The translations under genes and the position numbers were made by a program. A DNA stretch of 64,000 nt, taken from NCBI RefSeq assembly GCF_900115155.1, contig NZ_FOVM01000003.1, positions 1-64,000 on the forward strand, read 5' to 3'. This DNA comes from Mycetocola miduiensis. GTDB taxonomy: Bacteria; Actinomycetota; Actinomycetes; Actinomycetales; Microbacteriaceae. Each line of letters begins with the position of its first letter. The first letter of the stretch is position 1. A model generated the notes under the pieces. It had not been told where the DNA came from, did not search any database, and saw only the letters and a list, made by a program, of their open reading frames with translations. Positions 17,356 through 28,106 of this stretch are shown here, piece after piece.

Positions 17356-18603
17356 GTGAAGGCATGGAGCAGACCTGAGATCCCGAGCCTTCCCGGTCTC
17401 TCGTCGGCGCCGTGCCTTTACGACACAGCGACGCGCGGGCTCGTGGAAGCGCACACCGGCGACACCGCACGGATCTACGTCTGCGGCATCACCCCGTACG
17501 ACGCGACCCACATGGGCCACGCAGCGACCTACCTCGCTTACGACACCCTGCAGAGGGTGTGGCTCGATGCAGGCCTCGAGGTGCACTTCGCGCAGAACGT
17601 CACCGACATCGACGACCCCCTCCTGGAACGCGCCGCGGCGACCGGGGTGGACTGGCAGGAACTCGCTGCCAGCCAGGTCGACCTGTTCCGCGGCGACATG
17701 GAAGCGCTCAGCATCCTTCCGCCCGAGGACTATGTGGCGGTGACCGAGGTTCTCGACGAGATAGCCGAGGCGGTGCGCCGCCTGCTCGCCGCAGGGGTGG
17801 CTTACGAGGTTCCCACGCCGGAGAGCCCCGCCGGATCCGACATCTACTTCGACAGCGCTCTCGCAGCAAAAGCCGGCCCATGGAAGCTCGGCGAGATCAG
17901 CAACCTCGACCAGGCGACCATGCTGCAGCTCTTTGCCGAACGTGGGGGAGACCCCGACCGTGCGGGCAAACGCGACGCCCGGGACCCGCTGCTCTGGCGT
18001 GCCGCCCGCGACGGTGAGCCGTCGTGGGACAGCCCCGTCGGCGCTGGTCGGCCGGGCTGGCACATCGAGTGCTCCGTCATCGCGCTGATGGAACTCGGGC
18101 GCGACTTCACTGTGCAGGGCGGCGGGTCAGACCTCGTGTTCCCACACCATGAAATGAGCGCGGGGCACGCTGCCGCGTTGAGCGGGCATCCGCTCGCCAA
18201 GGTCTACAGCCACACCGGTATGGTCGCCTACCAGGGCGAGAAGATGTCGAAGTCGCTCGGCAACCTCGTGCTCGTGTCGAAACTGCTGGCGGCGGGCGTC
18301 GACGCCCGTGCCATCCGCCTGACGCTGCTCGCACACCACTACCGTTCGGACTGGGAGTGGACCGACGAGGCGCTCGAGACCGCCGAAGACCGGCTCAGCA
18401 CCTGGAGCTCCCGCCTCGCCGGGGATGCCGAGACCGGCGCAGGATCGGCCAGGGACGTCCTCGCGGCCGTGCGCGAGTCGCTCCGCATCGACCTCGACAC
18501 GCCGAAAGCCCTGGCCGTGATCGATTCAGCAGTCGCGCTCGGCGTCGACGACCCCGCGCTGCTACGCCGCGCTGTTTCAGCGCTGCTCGGCGTGAACCTC
18601 TGA
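17356..18603 (+). CDS. mshC: Cysteine:1D-myo-inosityl 2-amino-2-deoxy-glucopyranoside ligase (mycothiol synthesis)
   Basis: A 415-residue ATP-dependent ligase joining cysteine to GlcN-Ins, the third step of mycothiol synthesis. It is a short cysteinyl-tRNA synthetase relative: C43 in YVCGITPYDATHMGH, HIGH-type HMGH at 52-55, zinc ligands C240 (WHIECS) and H265 (FPHHEM), and KMSKS at 297-301. MshC enzymes lack the tRNA-binding C-terminus, as here. THMGH and GITPYDATH separate it from CysS (usually GPTVYD.HIGH). This gene is diagnostic for Actinobacteria. Confidence 0.94.
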   Translation: MKAWSRPEIPSLPGLSSAPCLYDTATRGLVEAHTGDTARIYVCGITPYDATHMGHAATYLAYDTLQRVWLDAGLEVHFAQNVTDIDDPLLERAAATGVDWQELAASQVDLFRGDMEALSILPPEDYVAVTEVLDEIAEAVRRLLAAGVAYEVPTPESPAGSDIYFDSALAAKAGPWKLGEISNLDQATMLQLFAERGGDPDRAGKRDARDPLLWRAARDGEPSWDSPVGAGRPGWHIECSVIALMELGRDFTVQGGGSDLVFPHHEMSAGHAAALSGHPLAKVYSHTGMVAYQGEKMSKSLGNLVLVSKLLAAGVDARAIRLTLLAHHYRSDWEWTDEALETAEDRLSTWSSRLAGDAETGAGSARDVLAAVRESLRIDLDTPKALAVIDSAVALGVDDPALLRRAVSALLGVNL

Positions 18604-18618
18604 CACCTGGAACGCCCT

Positions 18619-18754
18619 CGATACACAACCTCGACCAACTCCAAATTCAGGAGAAGTGACCCGACACGCCGTACGGACCGCCGCCCGAGGGGCCTGTCGC
18701 ACCCGAACTCCTGAATTCGAGGGACGTTCCTGAATTTGAGGTCGAGGTGTATCG
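18619..18754. repeat. Palindromic intergenic element with CCTGAATTYGA boxes (copy A)
   Basis: An imperfect inverted repeat pairs 18619-18652 with 18728-18754 (CGATACAC, CTCGACC and AAATTCAGGA are matched in the arms). Inside, CCTGAATTCGA (18710-18720) and CCTGAATTTGA (18729-18739) are tandem. The element fills the spacer between the convergent mshC and PAC2 genes and may serve as their terminator. A related arrangement lies at 47796-47928. Confidence 0.7.
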
Positions 18755-18759
18755 CGGAG

Positions 18760-19707
18760 CTACCGCGGGGTCGGCGGTTCGTTGCGCCCGTCGCCCTTGC
18801 CGTCCGCTGAGCGCCGCAGGTAACGTTCGAACTCCTTCGCGATGGCCTCACCGCTCGCCTCCGGCGATTCGACGGTGTCCCGCGCCTGCTCGAGCTGCCG
18901 GATGTATGCGGCCATGTCCTCGTCTTCGCCCGCGAGCGCGTCAATACCGTTCTCCCACTCCGCCGCCTCCTCGACCAGCTCGCCGCGCGGGATGACGACG
19001 TCGACGATCTCCTCGAGCTTGTCGATGAGTGCCAGCACGGCCTTCGGGGACGGCGCGTTGTGGACGTAATGCGGAACGGATGCCCAGATCGCGAGGGTCG
19101 GGATGCCCGCGTCCTCCGCGGCCTCCGCCACAACGCTGAGAATGCCGACGGGCCCCTCGTACATGCTCCGTTCGACCTGCAGTTCCGACCGCACTTCGGG
19201 GTTCTCGCTCGAGGTGAAGATGGAGATCGGGCGCGTGTGCGGCACGTCGGCGAGCATTGCTCCGAGGAACACGATGGCGGAGATGTCTGCGGTGAGGGCG
19301 GCGTCCACGATCTCAGCCGTGAACGCTTTCCAGCTGCGCGACGGCTCGACACCGACGAGCAGGTAGATGTTGCCACCGTTGTCGCCTGAGACGTTCAGGT
19401 TTGCGTCGTCGGCGAGGGGTTCGGCCGGAACAAGGGGCGTGGACGGCCCGTACATCGTCGTCGTCGGCCAGCTGAGGCGGCGCCGGGAGTCGTCATCGAT
19501 ACCGATCACCGGGCGATTGAACTGGTAGTCGTAATACAGCTCAGGGTCCAGTTCGAGCATGGGTGCGACGTCCAGTTGTTCCTGCAGGACCCGAACGGCG
19601 CCGGTCGCAGCTTCTCCAGCGTCATTCCAGCCTTCGAACGCGACAACGAGAAGTCGACCCTTGAGCAAGAGTTCCCCATTCTGTGGTTTCTTCCCGCACG
19701 GTGACAC
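18760..19707 (-). CDS. PAC2-family protein (proteasome-assembly-chaperone-like)
   Basis: A 315-residue protein of the PAC2 superfamily, widespread in Actinobacteria; the fold is shared with the eukaryotic proteasome chaperone but the bacterial role is not established. LLVVAFEGWNDAGEA is the N-terminal signature, followed by FNRPVIGIDDDSRR and a long alpha/beta core; the C-terminus is acidic then basic. I choose the GTG at 19705-19707, which has GGAGG 6 nt upstream. Longer in-frame starts reach 19869 but would cross the promoter of the divergent HAD gene. Confidence 0.82.
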   Translation of the reverse strand: MSPCGKKPQNGELLLKGRLLVVAFEGWNDAGEAATGAVRVLQEQLDVAPMLELDPELYYDYQFNRPVIGIDDDSRRRLSWPTTTMYGPSTPLVPAEPLADDANLNVSGDNGGNIYLLVGVEPSRSWKAFTAEIVDAALTADISAIVFLGAMLADVPHTRPISIFTSSENPEVRSELQVERSMYEGPVGILSVVAEAAEDAGIPTLAIWASVPHYVHNAPSPKAVLALIDKLEEIVDVVIPRGELVEEAAEWENGIDALAGEDEDMAAYIRQLEQARDTVESPEASGEAIAKEFERYLRRSADGKGDGRNEPPTPR

Positions 19708-19744
19708 GGGCATCCTCCAAGAATAGGCGCAGTCCGTTCCCGGG

Positions 19745-19750
19745 TAGCAT
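19745..19750 (+). promoter_or_regulatory. -10 box (TAGCAT), leaderless promoter
   Basis: TAGCAT lies 8 nt before the GTG at 19759, the start of the HAD phosphatase gene and of the trmI transcription unit. Confidence 0.55.
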
Positions 19751-19758
19751 TGAAACCC

Positions 19759-21512
<1,754 letters not shown>

Positions 21513-21564
21513 AATAGCCCCGCGACCGTTTCGCATCCGCCCTCAAGCATCGAAGAGAGATCCC

Positions 21565-22464
21565 GTGCGCAAGGCACCAGCACTGCTCCTGTCCGCCGGC
21601 CTGTTGATGGCCACCCTCACCGGCTGCGCTCCGACGTCAGCGGCGGATGCCTGCGTGCCGACGGCACCGGACGGCGCCGCGTCGAAACTGATCGACGTCA
21701 GCGGCTCGTTCGGCTCGGCCCCGACGGTTGAGTTCCCGACCCCGGTGAAAGCCCAGGAGACGGAACGCACCGTCGTCATCCCCGGCGACGACGACGGCCC
21801 GGTATTGACCGCCGCCCAGAGCATCCGGATGAGCCTCGCCATGTTCGACGGTGCGACAGGCGACCCGATCCCAGGTGCCACCTATGGTGAGCCTGCGGTC
21901 TACTCGACCGCCCAGCTCAACCCGGAGATCACGAAGGCGCTTGAGTGTGTGACCCCCGGATCCCGGATCGCGATGACCGTCCCGCAGGGGAACCAGGCCG
22001 CCATTCTCGTCGCTGACATCTTCGACGTCTTCCTCGCCAAGGCCAACGGCGCAGACCGGCCGGTTCTGCAGTCCGGTCTTCCATCCGTCGTCACGGCTGC
22101 GGACGGCACCCCGGGGCTCACCATCCCGAAATCCGACCCGCCAAAGGACCTCGCTGTCGCTGTCCTCAAGGCCGGCGACGGTGACACAGTTTCGGAGACC
22201 AGCCAGATGGTCGTCCACTACACCGGCGCGCTGTGGAAGGAACGGACGATCTTCGACTCGTCCTGGCAGAACGGTTCTCCGGCCACGTTCAGCCCGGACG
22301 GGATCATCCCCGGCCTCGCGACGGCACTGACCGGCCAGAAGGTCGGTTCGCAGGTCCTCGTCGTGATCCCGCCCGAGCTCGGCTACGGCGATCAGGACAA
22401 CGCGACCATCCCGGCGAACTCGACGCTCGTCTTCGTCGTCGACATCCTCGGCACCCTGCCCTGA
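21565..22464 (+). CDS. FKBP-type peptidyl-prolyl isomerase, lipoprotein
   Basis: A 299-residue exported foldase. A lipoprotein signal peptide ends in the lipobox LTGC (C21). The C-terminal ~105 residues are a complete FKBP domain (VVHYTGALWKERTIFDSSW, FSPDGIIPGLATALTGQKVGS, PPELGYGDQDN, NSTLVFVVDI). The N-terminal half (about 45-150) looks like a diverged second FKBP unit lacking the YTG and LGYG signatures. GTG start with GAGAGA upstream. Lnt and LspA encoded in this window would process it. Confidence 0.88.
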   Translation: MRKAPALLLSAGLLMATLTGCAPTSAADACVPTAPDGAASKLIDVSGSFGSAPTVEFPTPVKAQETERTVVIPGDDDGPVLTAAQSIRMSLAMFDGATGDPIPGATYGEPAVYSTAQLNPEITKALECVTPGSRIAMTVPQGNQAAILVADIFDVFLAKANGADRPVLQSGLPSVVTAADGTPGLTIPKSDPPKDLAVAVLKAGDGDTVSETSQMVVHYTGALWKERTIFDSSWQNGSPATFSPDGIIPGLATALTGQKVGSQVLVVIPPELGYGDQDNATIPANSTLVFVVDILGTLP

Positions 22465-22471
22465 CCAAACG

Positions 22472-22493
22472 GGCCGGGCAGCTCCGCCCGGCC
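22472..22493 (+). terminator. GC-rich hairpin between the FKBP gene and pafB
   Basis: GGCCGGGC (22472-22479) and GCCCGGCC (22486-22493) pair with loop AGCTCC, 8 bp past the FKBP stop. There is no U tract; it may be a partial terminator, with pafB 22 bp further on. Confidence 0.45.
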
Positions 22494-22514
22494 GGACACA
22501 CGGAGGATGATGTC

Positions 22515-23537
22515 GTGCCGGAACCTACCGAAGCCGCCGCGCAGCGCGTGGCCGTCGAGGAACGTCTCTTCAGCCTCGTGCTCGCCCTGCTGGCCACCGA
22601 ACAGGGCCTGACCAAGGCGGAGATCCTCTCAACGGTGCAGGGTTACCGGCAGCGTTACTCAAGCTCAGGCGGCAACGCCACGCTCGAGCGCCAGTTCGAA
22701 CGCGACAAAGACGACATTCGCGAGCTCGGGATCCCTCTCGAGACCGTCGAGGCGCCGGGAGACCCCGGCAACAATCAACTCACCCGGTACCGCATCCCCA
22801 AAGGGGAATACGACCTGCCGAAGGAGCTCACGTTCTCGCCGGCGGAGATCGCCATGCTGTCCCTCGCCGCAACGGTGTGGCGGCAGGGTTCGCTGTCGGG
22901 GGAGTCCCGCCGGGCCATCCTCAAACTTCGCTCGCTGGGAATCGAATCCGACGAACCGGTGATCGGGTACGCTCCACGGGTCCAGATCAGGGAGAGTTCG
23001 TTTGAGCCGCTCAGGCAGGCCCTCGAACACCATCACGTGGTCGAGTTCTCGTACCTCAAGCCGGGGGAGTCGACCGCGAAGACGCGGACGGTCGCCCCGC
23101 TCGCCCTCGTGCAGCATCACGGCCGCTGGCATCTCTCCGCCCACGACCTTCCCGTCGACGAGGGCCGGACCTTTTTGCTCTCACGCATCGTGGGACCGGT
23201 GAAGACCACCAAACGCACCTGGACTCCGCCTGAAGCCGGCGGGCACGCCGAACGCTCACTCAACGCGCTCGATGCCCTGTGGGAGTCGCAGCGCGCCATC
23301 ATCCGGGTGCAGCCGGGAACGGATGCCGCCACGCGGCTCGCGAAACGGGCATCCGCCGTCGACGACGGAACCCTCGAACTTCACTACACCGATCTCGACG
23401 TCCTCGCCGATGAACTTGCCGCCTTCGGACCGGAGGTCCTCGTGGAATCGCCGCAGCGACTCGTGGACGCCGTCATCTCACGGCACGTCAAGACCGTGCG
23501 CAGGCACCGAGGCGGAACGGGGGAGAACCGTGGCTAA
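22515..23537 (+). CDS. pafB: WYL-domain regulator PafB
   Basis: A 340-residue transcription regulator. Together with PafC it forms a heterodimer that activates the RecA-independent DNA-damage response in actinobacteria. An N-terminal winged helix (about 10-95; LFSLVLALLATEQGLTKAEIL) is followed by a WYL domain (LGQALEHHHVVEFSYL-like region and ALVQHHGRWHLSAHD) and a WCX tail. GTG at 22515 has GGAGGA 7 nt upstream; the open frame running back to 22233 inside the FKBP gene is spurious. It overlaps pafC by 8 bp. Confidence 0.9.
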   Translation: MPEPTEAAAQRVAVEERLFSLVLALLATEQGLTKAEILSTVQGYRQRYSSSGGNATLERQFERDKDDIRELGIPLETVEAPGDPGNNQLTRYRIPKGEYDLPKELTFSPAEIAMLSLAATVWRQGSLSGESRRAILKLRSLGIESDEPVIGYAPRVQIRESSFEPLRQALEHHHVVEFSYLKPGESTAKTRTVAPLALVQHHGRWHLSAHDLPVDEGRTFLLSRIVGPVKTTKRTWTPPEAGGHAERSLNALDALWESQRAIIRVQPGTDAATRLAKRASAVDDGTLELHYTDLDVLADELAAFGPEVLVESPQRLVDAVISRHVKTVRRHRGGTGENRG

Positions 23538-24513
23538 CGACGGACTTCACGCGAGGGACAAACTGGCGTTCCTCCTCGCGCTCGTGCCATACCTGATGGA
23601 TCACGGCCACGTCACCGTGGTCGACGCCGCCAGGCACTTCGGCGTCGACGAGGAACAGATCCGGGAGTCTGTGCGTCTCATCGCTGTTTCCGGAGTGCCA
23701 GGAGAGACCAGTTCCTACCAGCACGAGGATCTGTTCGACATCGACTGGGATTCGTTCGAGGAGAATGACGAAATCGTCATCACCCACCTCGTTGCCATCG
23801 ACGACTCGCCCCGGTTCTCGGCGCGTGAGGCGGCGGCCCTCATCGCCGGCCTCCAGTACCTGTCTTCCCTGCCCGAACAGGCAGACCGGGATGTCCTCGG
23901 TTCGCTGATGTCCAAACTCGCGCGCGGGTCAACCGGCCGTCCCTCGGAAGTCGCCGTCGGTTCCAGCTCCGTTGACACAGCACTCGCCCAGATCCGCGAC
24001 TCGGTTGCCGCAGGACATCGCATCGAGTTCGACTATCTCAACTCACGCGGCGAGTCGGAGAAACGCACGGTCGACCCGCTGCGCATCCAGTCGCTCGACC
24101 AGGACTGGTACCTGCGCGGCTGGGATCACTCCCGCCAGGCGGTGCGGACATTCAGGCTCGACCGGATGAGTACCCTCACCACCACCGACGAACCGATCAG
24201 TCGTCACGCAGCCGAGGTGCCGATGTCGGAGAGCCTGTTTGAGAGTTCGGAGACCGACCTCGAAGTCGTCGTCGAACTCCCGGACGACGCAATAGCGATG
24301 ATCGCCGATTACCTGACGACGGATGCTCCGGTGCGCGGCCGGAACGGCCGATCGCGGGTTACGCTTCACGTCGCCCACGATCACGGGCTGAAGCGTCTCA
24401 TCGCCGGACTGTCCGGTGTCGTCACCGTGATCAGCCCCGACACCGCGAAGACGCGCGTGGCTGACTGGGCGCAGGCTGCGCTCGACCGATACGCTGAGCG
24501 AACAGACCGGTAG
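23530..24513 (+). CDS. pafC: WYL-domain regulator PafC
   Basis: A 327-residue paralogue and partner of PafB. The winged-helix region (KLAFLLALVPYLMDHGHVTVVDAARHF, with a DE-rich linker) is followed by a WYL domain (IEFDYLNSRGESEKRTVDPL, DQDWYLRGWD, FRLDRM) and a WCX tail. GTG at 23530 overlaps the pafB stop and has GGGGAG just upstream. In mycobacteria pafBC lie beside pafA; no pafA is present here, consistent with a DNA-damage role independent of pupylation. Confidence 0.9.
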   Translation: MANDGLHARDKLAFLLALVPYLMDHGHVTVVDAARHFGVDEEQIRESVRLIAVSGVPGETSSYQHEDLFDIDWDSFEENDEIVITHLVAIDDSPRFSAREAAALIAGLQYLSSLPEQADRDVLGSLMSKLARGSTGRPSEVAVGSSSVDTALAQIRDSVAAGHRIEFDYLNSRGESEKRTVDPLRIQSLDQDWYLRGWDHSRQAVRTFRLDRMSTLTTTDEPISRHAAEVPMSESLFESSETDLEVVVELPDDAIAMIADYLTTDAPVRGRNGRSRVTLHVAHDHGLKRLIAGLSGVVTVISPDTAKTRVADWAQAALDRYAERTDR

Positions 24514-24580
24514 ACCTTCAAGGCTCATTGTGAGCAAACCACGGTAAACTTGCCCGACCCACAGGATCAAAGGACATTTC

Positions 24581-24856
24581 ATGGGAATCTTCGGTAACGC
24601 GTTCAGCGGCTGGCACCTGCTCGTCATTGTGTTCCTCGTGCTTCTTTTGTTCGGTGCTCCCAAACTCCCTGCGCTGGCGAAGAGTGTCGGGCAGTCGATG
24701 AAGATCTTCAAGAGCGAGATCAAGAGCGACAAGTCCGAGAAGGACACCGATGACGTCACCGCCCAGCCCGTCCCGCCCACGGCAACGCAGGCCTCGGCCG
24801 ATCCGACCATCGTGAACCCTGGAACCGGCACTCCCGAATCCCAGACGAAACCGTAG
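24581..24856 (+). CDS. tatA: Sec-independent protein translocase subunit TatA
   Basis: A 91-residue pore-forming Tat subunit. One N-terminal membrane helix (WHLLVIVFLVLLLFGAPKLP) is followed by the FG-hinge, an amphipathic helix (ALAKSVGQSMKIFKSEI) and a Pro/Thr-rich cytoplasmic tail. AAAGGAC lies 6 nt before the ATG. It lies immediately upstream of tatC; a TatB gene is not in the window. Confidence 0.94.
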   Translation: MGIFGNAFSGWHLLVIVFLVLLLFGAPKLPALAKSVGQSMKIFKSEIKSDKSEKDTDDVTAQPVPPTATQASADPTIVNPGTGTPESQTKP

Positions 24857-24861
24857 GGTTC

Positions 24862-25653
24862 ATGGCCGCCCGCATCAAACGGGGCAGGAGCGCTGACGGC
24901 CGGATGTCGCTCGGTGAGCACCTGGTCGAGTTGCGCAAGCGTCTCTTCATCAGTGCCATCGGCATCGTCGCCGCCATGGTCGCCGGTTTCGTCATCTCTG
25001 ACTTCGCCATCTCGGCGATGGCCACCCCGATCACCGAGATCGCGGTCGATCGCGGCCAGGCTCTGCTGAACTTCGACAACGTCACCGGGGCATTCGACCT
25101 CCGGATGAAGGTCGCGTTCACGATCGGCATCGTGGTCTCCAGCCCCATCTGGCTCTACCAGATCTGGGCATTCCTGGTGCCGGGGCTCACCCGTAAGGAA
25201 ATCGGCTACGCCCTCGGCTTCCTGCTTAGCGCCGTCCCGCTCTTTCTCGCCGGCTGCGCCGCCGGCTGGTTTGTCATGCCCCACATCGTCGAACTGATGG
25301 TTGGTTTCACGCCGGCGGATGCCTCCAACTTCTTCAATGCAGGAATCTATTTCGACTTCGTGCTCAAACTGGTGCTCGCCGTCGGGATCGCCTTCGTCGT
25401 TCCCGTCTTCCTCGTGCTGTTGAACTTCGTCGGCGTGCTGAGCGCGGACACGATCATCAAGTCCTGGCGCGTGGCGATCCTCGTGATCGCGCTGTTCTGC
25501 GCCATCGCGACGCCGGCAGCCGATGTCGTCTCCATGTTCCTCTTGGCCGTCCCCATGGTTGTGCTCTACTTCGCCGCGTACGGCGTAGCATCCCTGCACG
25601 ACCGCCGCGCCGCCAAACGGCAACTCGCTTTCGAGGCAGAATTGGCCCTGTGA
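24862..25653 (+). CDS. tatC: Sec-independent protein translocase subunit TatC
   Basis: A 263-residue six-helix membrane receptor for twin-arginine signal peptides. The N-terminus MSLGEHLVELRKRLF carries the conserved H-LEL-R-R signature, followed by six hydrophobic segments and the SSPIWLYQIWAFLVPGLTRKE loop that binds signal peptides. It starts 5 bp after tatA, and its stop overlaps the helY GTG (GTGA), so tatA-tatC-helY is one unit. A possible local client is the Rieske protein QcrA. Confidence 0.94.
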   Translation: MAARIKRGRSADGRMSLGEHLVELRKRLFISAIGIVAAMVAGFVISDFAISAMATPITEIAVDRGQALLNFDNVTGAFDLRMKVAFTIGIVVSSPIWLYQIWAFLVPGLTRKEIGYALGFLLSAVPLFLAGCAAGWFVMPHIVELMVGFTPADASNFFNAGIYFDFVLKLVLAVGIAFVVPVFLVLLNFVGVLSADTIIKSWRVAILVIALFCAIATPAADVVSMFLLAVPMVVLYFAAYGVASLHDRRAAKRQLAFEAELAL

Positions 25654-28073
25654 CTGTCGACCTGTCCCCGGCCGAGCGATACGCGGCATCCCGGCGAAAG
25701 ACCCCCCTTCTCGACGCCTTCCGGGCGAAGCAGCGGTTCGACCTCGACCCGTTCCAGCTCGAGGCCTGCGCCAGCGTCGAGGCAGGCAACAGCGTTCTCG
25801 TCGCCGCACCCACCGGCGCGGGCAAGACGATCATCGCCGAGTTCGCCATCTACGCCGCCATGCAGCGAACGCGATCGAAGGTTTTCTATACGGCGCCGAT
25901 GAAGGCCCTGAGCAACCAGAAGTTCAACGAACTCGTCGCCGAATACGGCGCCGAGTCCGTCGGTCTGCTCACCGGAGACACCAACATCAATGCGCGTGCG
26001 CGCATCGTCGTCATGACCACCGAAGTTCTCCGGAACATGCTCTACGCCGACTCGGACCTGCTCGCCGACCTCGCCTACGTGATCATGGACGAGGTCCACT
26101 ACCTCGCCGACCGGTTTCGGGGTGCTGTGTGGGAGGAAGTCATCATCCACCTCCCGCAGGAGGTGCGGATGGTGTCGTTGAGCGCGACGGTGTCCAACGC
26201 GGAGGAGTTCGGTGACTGGCTGCAAGCCGTTCGCGGCCACACCGAGGTCATCGTGTCGGAGGAACGGCCTGTGCCGCTCGACCAGCACGTCCTCATGCGG
26301 GGCAAACTGATCGACCTGTTCGCCGCTCCCAGCCTCGCTGAGACGAACTCCGTGAACCCCGAACTCGTACGAATGGCTCAATTCGGCGGACGGGCTCCGA
26401 ACTCGAAACAGTACAACGACGTCAGCCGGTACAACGCCAAACGCGGTCAGCGCACCCAGCAGCGGGTCGATCGAGCCCAGGTTGTCGAACTCCTCGACGA
26501 ACACCACCTGCTCCCGGCGATCTTCTTCATCTTCAGCCGGGTGGGCTGCGACCAGGCGGTCACCCAGGTGCTACGTTCCGGCATCCGTCTCACCGAGGCA
26601 CACGAACGCGATGAGATCCGCCAGATCGTTGAGGAGCGCTGCTCGGCGTTGCAGGACGAGGACCTCGCCGTGCTCGGATACTGGGAATGGCTTGAGGGCC
26701 TCGAACGGGGAATCGCGGCGCACCACGCCGGAATGCTTCCCGCGTTCAAGGAAGTCGTCGAGGAACTGTTCCGCAAGAAGCTCGTGAAAGCAGTCTTCGC
26801 GACCGAGACGCTTGCACTCGGCATCAACATGCCCGCGAGGACCGTCGTGCTCGAGAAACTCGAGAAATTCAACGGCGAAGCCCGCGTACCCATCACACCG
26901 GGGGAGTACACCCAGCTCACCGGACGGGCTGGACGTCGCGGCATCGACGTGGAAGGGCACGCCGTCATCGCGTGGCAGGAAGGGCTGCACCCGCAGTCCG
27001 TCGCGTCGCTCGCCTCGCGGCGCAGCTACCCGCTGAACTCCAGTTTCAAGCCGACGTACAACATGGCTGCGAATCTCATCGACCAATTCGGTCGTGAACG
27101 GACACGTGAGATCCTCGAGTCGTCGTTCGCCCAGTTCCAGGCAGACCGCGCCGTGGTCGGAATGGCCCGCAAGGTCCGGGAACAGGAGAACTCGCTCGCG
27201 AAATACCGTGAAGCGATGACCTGCCATCTCGGAGACTTCGCCGAGTACGCGAGCATCCGCCGTGAGCTCACCGACCTCGAACGCAAGAGCGCGTCGCCTG
27301 AGCGCTCCTCACGGTCACAGAATGACCGCCGCCAGCGCCAGCTCGTTGCGCTGCGCAAACGCATGCGCGCCCACCCGTGCCACGGTTGCGCAGAACGGGA
27401 ACAGCACGCGAGGTGGGCTGAGCGCTGGTTTACCCTGAAACGGCAGACCGACCAGTTGAGCCGGCAGATCTCGACTCGAACGGGCGCCGTCGCCAAGATC
27501 TTCGACCGTGTCACCGACGTCCTGCTGGAGTACGAATACCTGATTCCGGGGGAGGGCGGAGAGGTCGAACTCAGCGCGGCCGGCCGCACCCTCAAACGCA
27601 TTTACGGTGAAAGGGATCTCCTCGTCGCTGAGGCTCTTCGTCGTGGCGTGTGGAACGACCTCGACCCGGCGAGCCTCGCCGCCATGGCGAGTTGTATCGT
27701 CTTCGAACCCCGCCGGGACGAAGGAACAGTGGCCGACCGCTACCTGCCAGGCGGGGCGTTCCGCGTCGCGCTCGACAGGACCCAGGACCTCTGGGCCCGG
27801 CTCGACGACACCGAGCAGGAGAACCGGCTGCCAGGAAGCGAGCCGCTCGCCACTGGACTGTGTGTGGCAATGCACAAGTGGGCGCGCGGCTCAAGCCTCA
27901 ACGTGGTGCTCACCGAAGCGGATATGGCGGCTGGGGACTTCGTCCGCTGGACCAAGCAGACCATCGACCTTCTCGACCAGCTGTCCATCGTCGCCGACGG
28001 CGGTGTCGGCCGCAACGCCCGCAAGGCGCTCGAGGCGATCCGCAGGGGAATCGTCGCCTACAGCACCGTGTGA
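25650..28073 (+). CDS. helY: Ski2/Mtr4-like RNA helicase HelY
   Basis: An 807-residue SF2 helicase probably acting on RNA. Walker A APTGAGKT is at 53-60, DEVHY at 147-151, SLSATVSNAEEFGDW is motif III, TETLALGINMPARTV lies in lobe 2, and QLTGRAGRRGID is motif VI. The C-terminal ~200 residues include a CHGCAEREQHARW cysteine cluster and a DSHCT domain, as in exosome-associated helicases. Position after tatC is conserved in actinobacteria. The mycobacterial homologue is longer (about 900 residues). Confidence 0.92.
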   Translation: MTVDLSPAERYAASRRKTPLLDAFRAKQRFDLDPFQLEACASVEAGNSVLVAAPTGAGKTIIAEFAIYAAMQRTRSKVFYTAPMKALSNQKFNELVAEYGAESVGLLTGDTNINARARIVVMTTEVLRNMLYADSDLLADLAYVIMDEVHYLADRFRGAVWEEVIIHLPQEVRMVSLSATVSNAEEFGDWLQAVRGHTEVIVSEERPVPLDQHVLMRGKLIDLFAAPSLAETNSVNPELVRMAQFGGRAPNSKQYNDVSRYNAKRGQRTQQRVDRAQVVELLDEHHLLPAIFFIFSRVGCDQAVTQVLRSGIRLTEAHERDEIRQIVEERCSALQDEDLAVLGYWEWLEGLERGIAAHHAGMLPAFKEVVEELFRKKLVKAVFATETLALGINMPARTVVLEKLEKFNGEARVPITPGEYTQLTGRAGRRGIDVEGHAVIAWQEGLHPQSVASLASRRSYPLNSSFKPTYNMAANLIDQFGRERTREILESSFAQFQADRAVVGMARKVREQENSLAKYREAMTCHLGDFAEYASIRRELTDLERKSASPERSSRSQNDRRQRQLVALRKRMRAHPCHGCAEREQHARWAERWFTLKRQTDQLSRQISTRTGAVAKIFDRVTDVLLEYEYLIPGEGGEVELSAAGRTLKRIYGERDLLVAEALRRGVWNDLDPASLAAMASCIVFEPRRDEGTVADRYLPGGAFRVALDRTQDLWARLDDTEQENRLPGSEPLATGLCVAMHKWARGSSLNVVLTEADMAAGDFVRWTKQTIDLLDQLSIVADGGVGRNARKALEAIRRGIVAYSTV

Positions 28074-28094
28074 GCCGGCGCCTCCCGCGCCACA

Positions 28095-28100
28095 TAGGCT
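28095..28100 (+). promoter_or_regulatory. -10 box (TAGGCT), leaderless promoter of lnt
   Basis: TAGGCT is six bases before the GTG at 28107, so lnt can be transcribed separately from helY, which ends at 28073. Confidence 0.6.
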
Positions 28101-28106
28101 GGAACA

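Noticed and set aside
24043-25809. A 588-codon frame antisense to pafC, tatA and tatC
   Set aside because: Covers three clearly real genes; highly charged, repetitive product.
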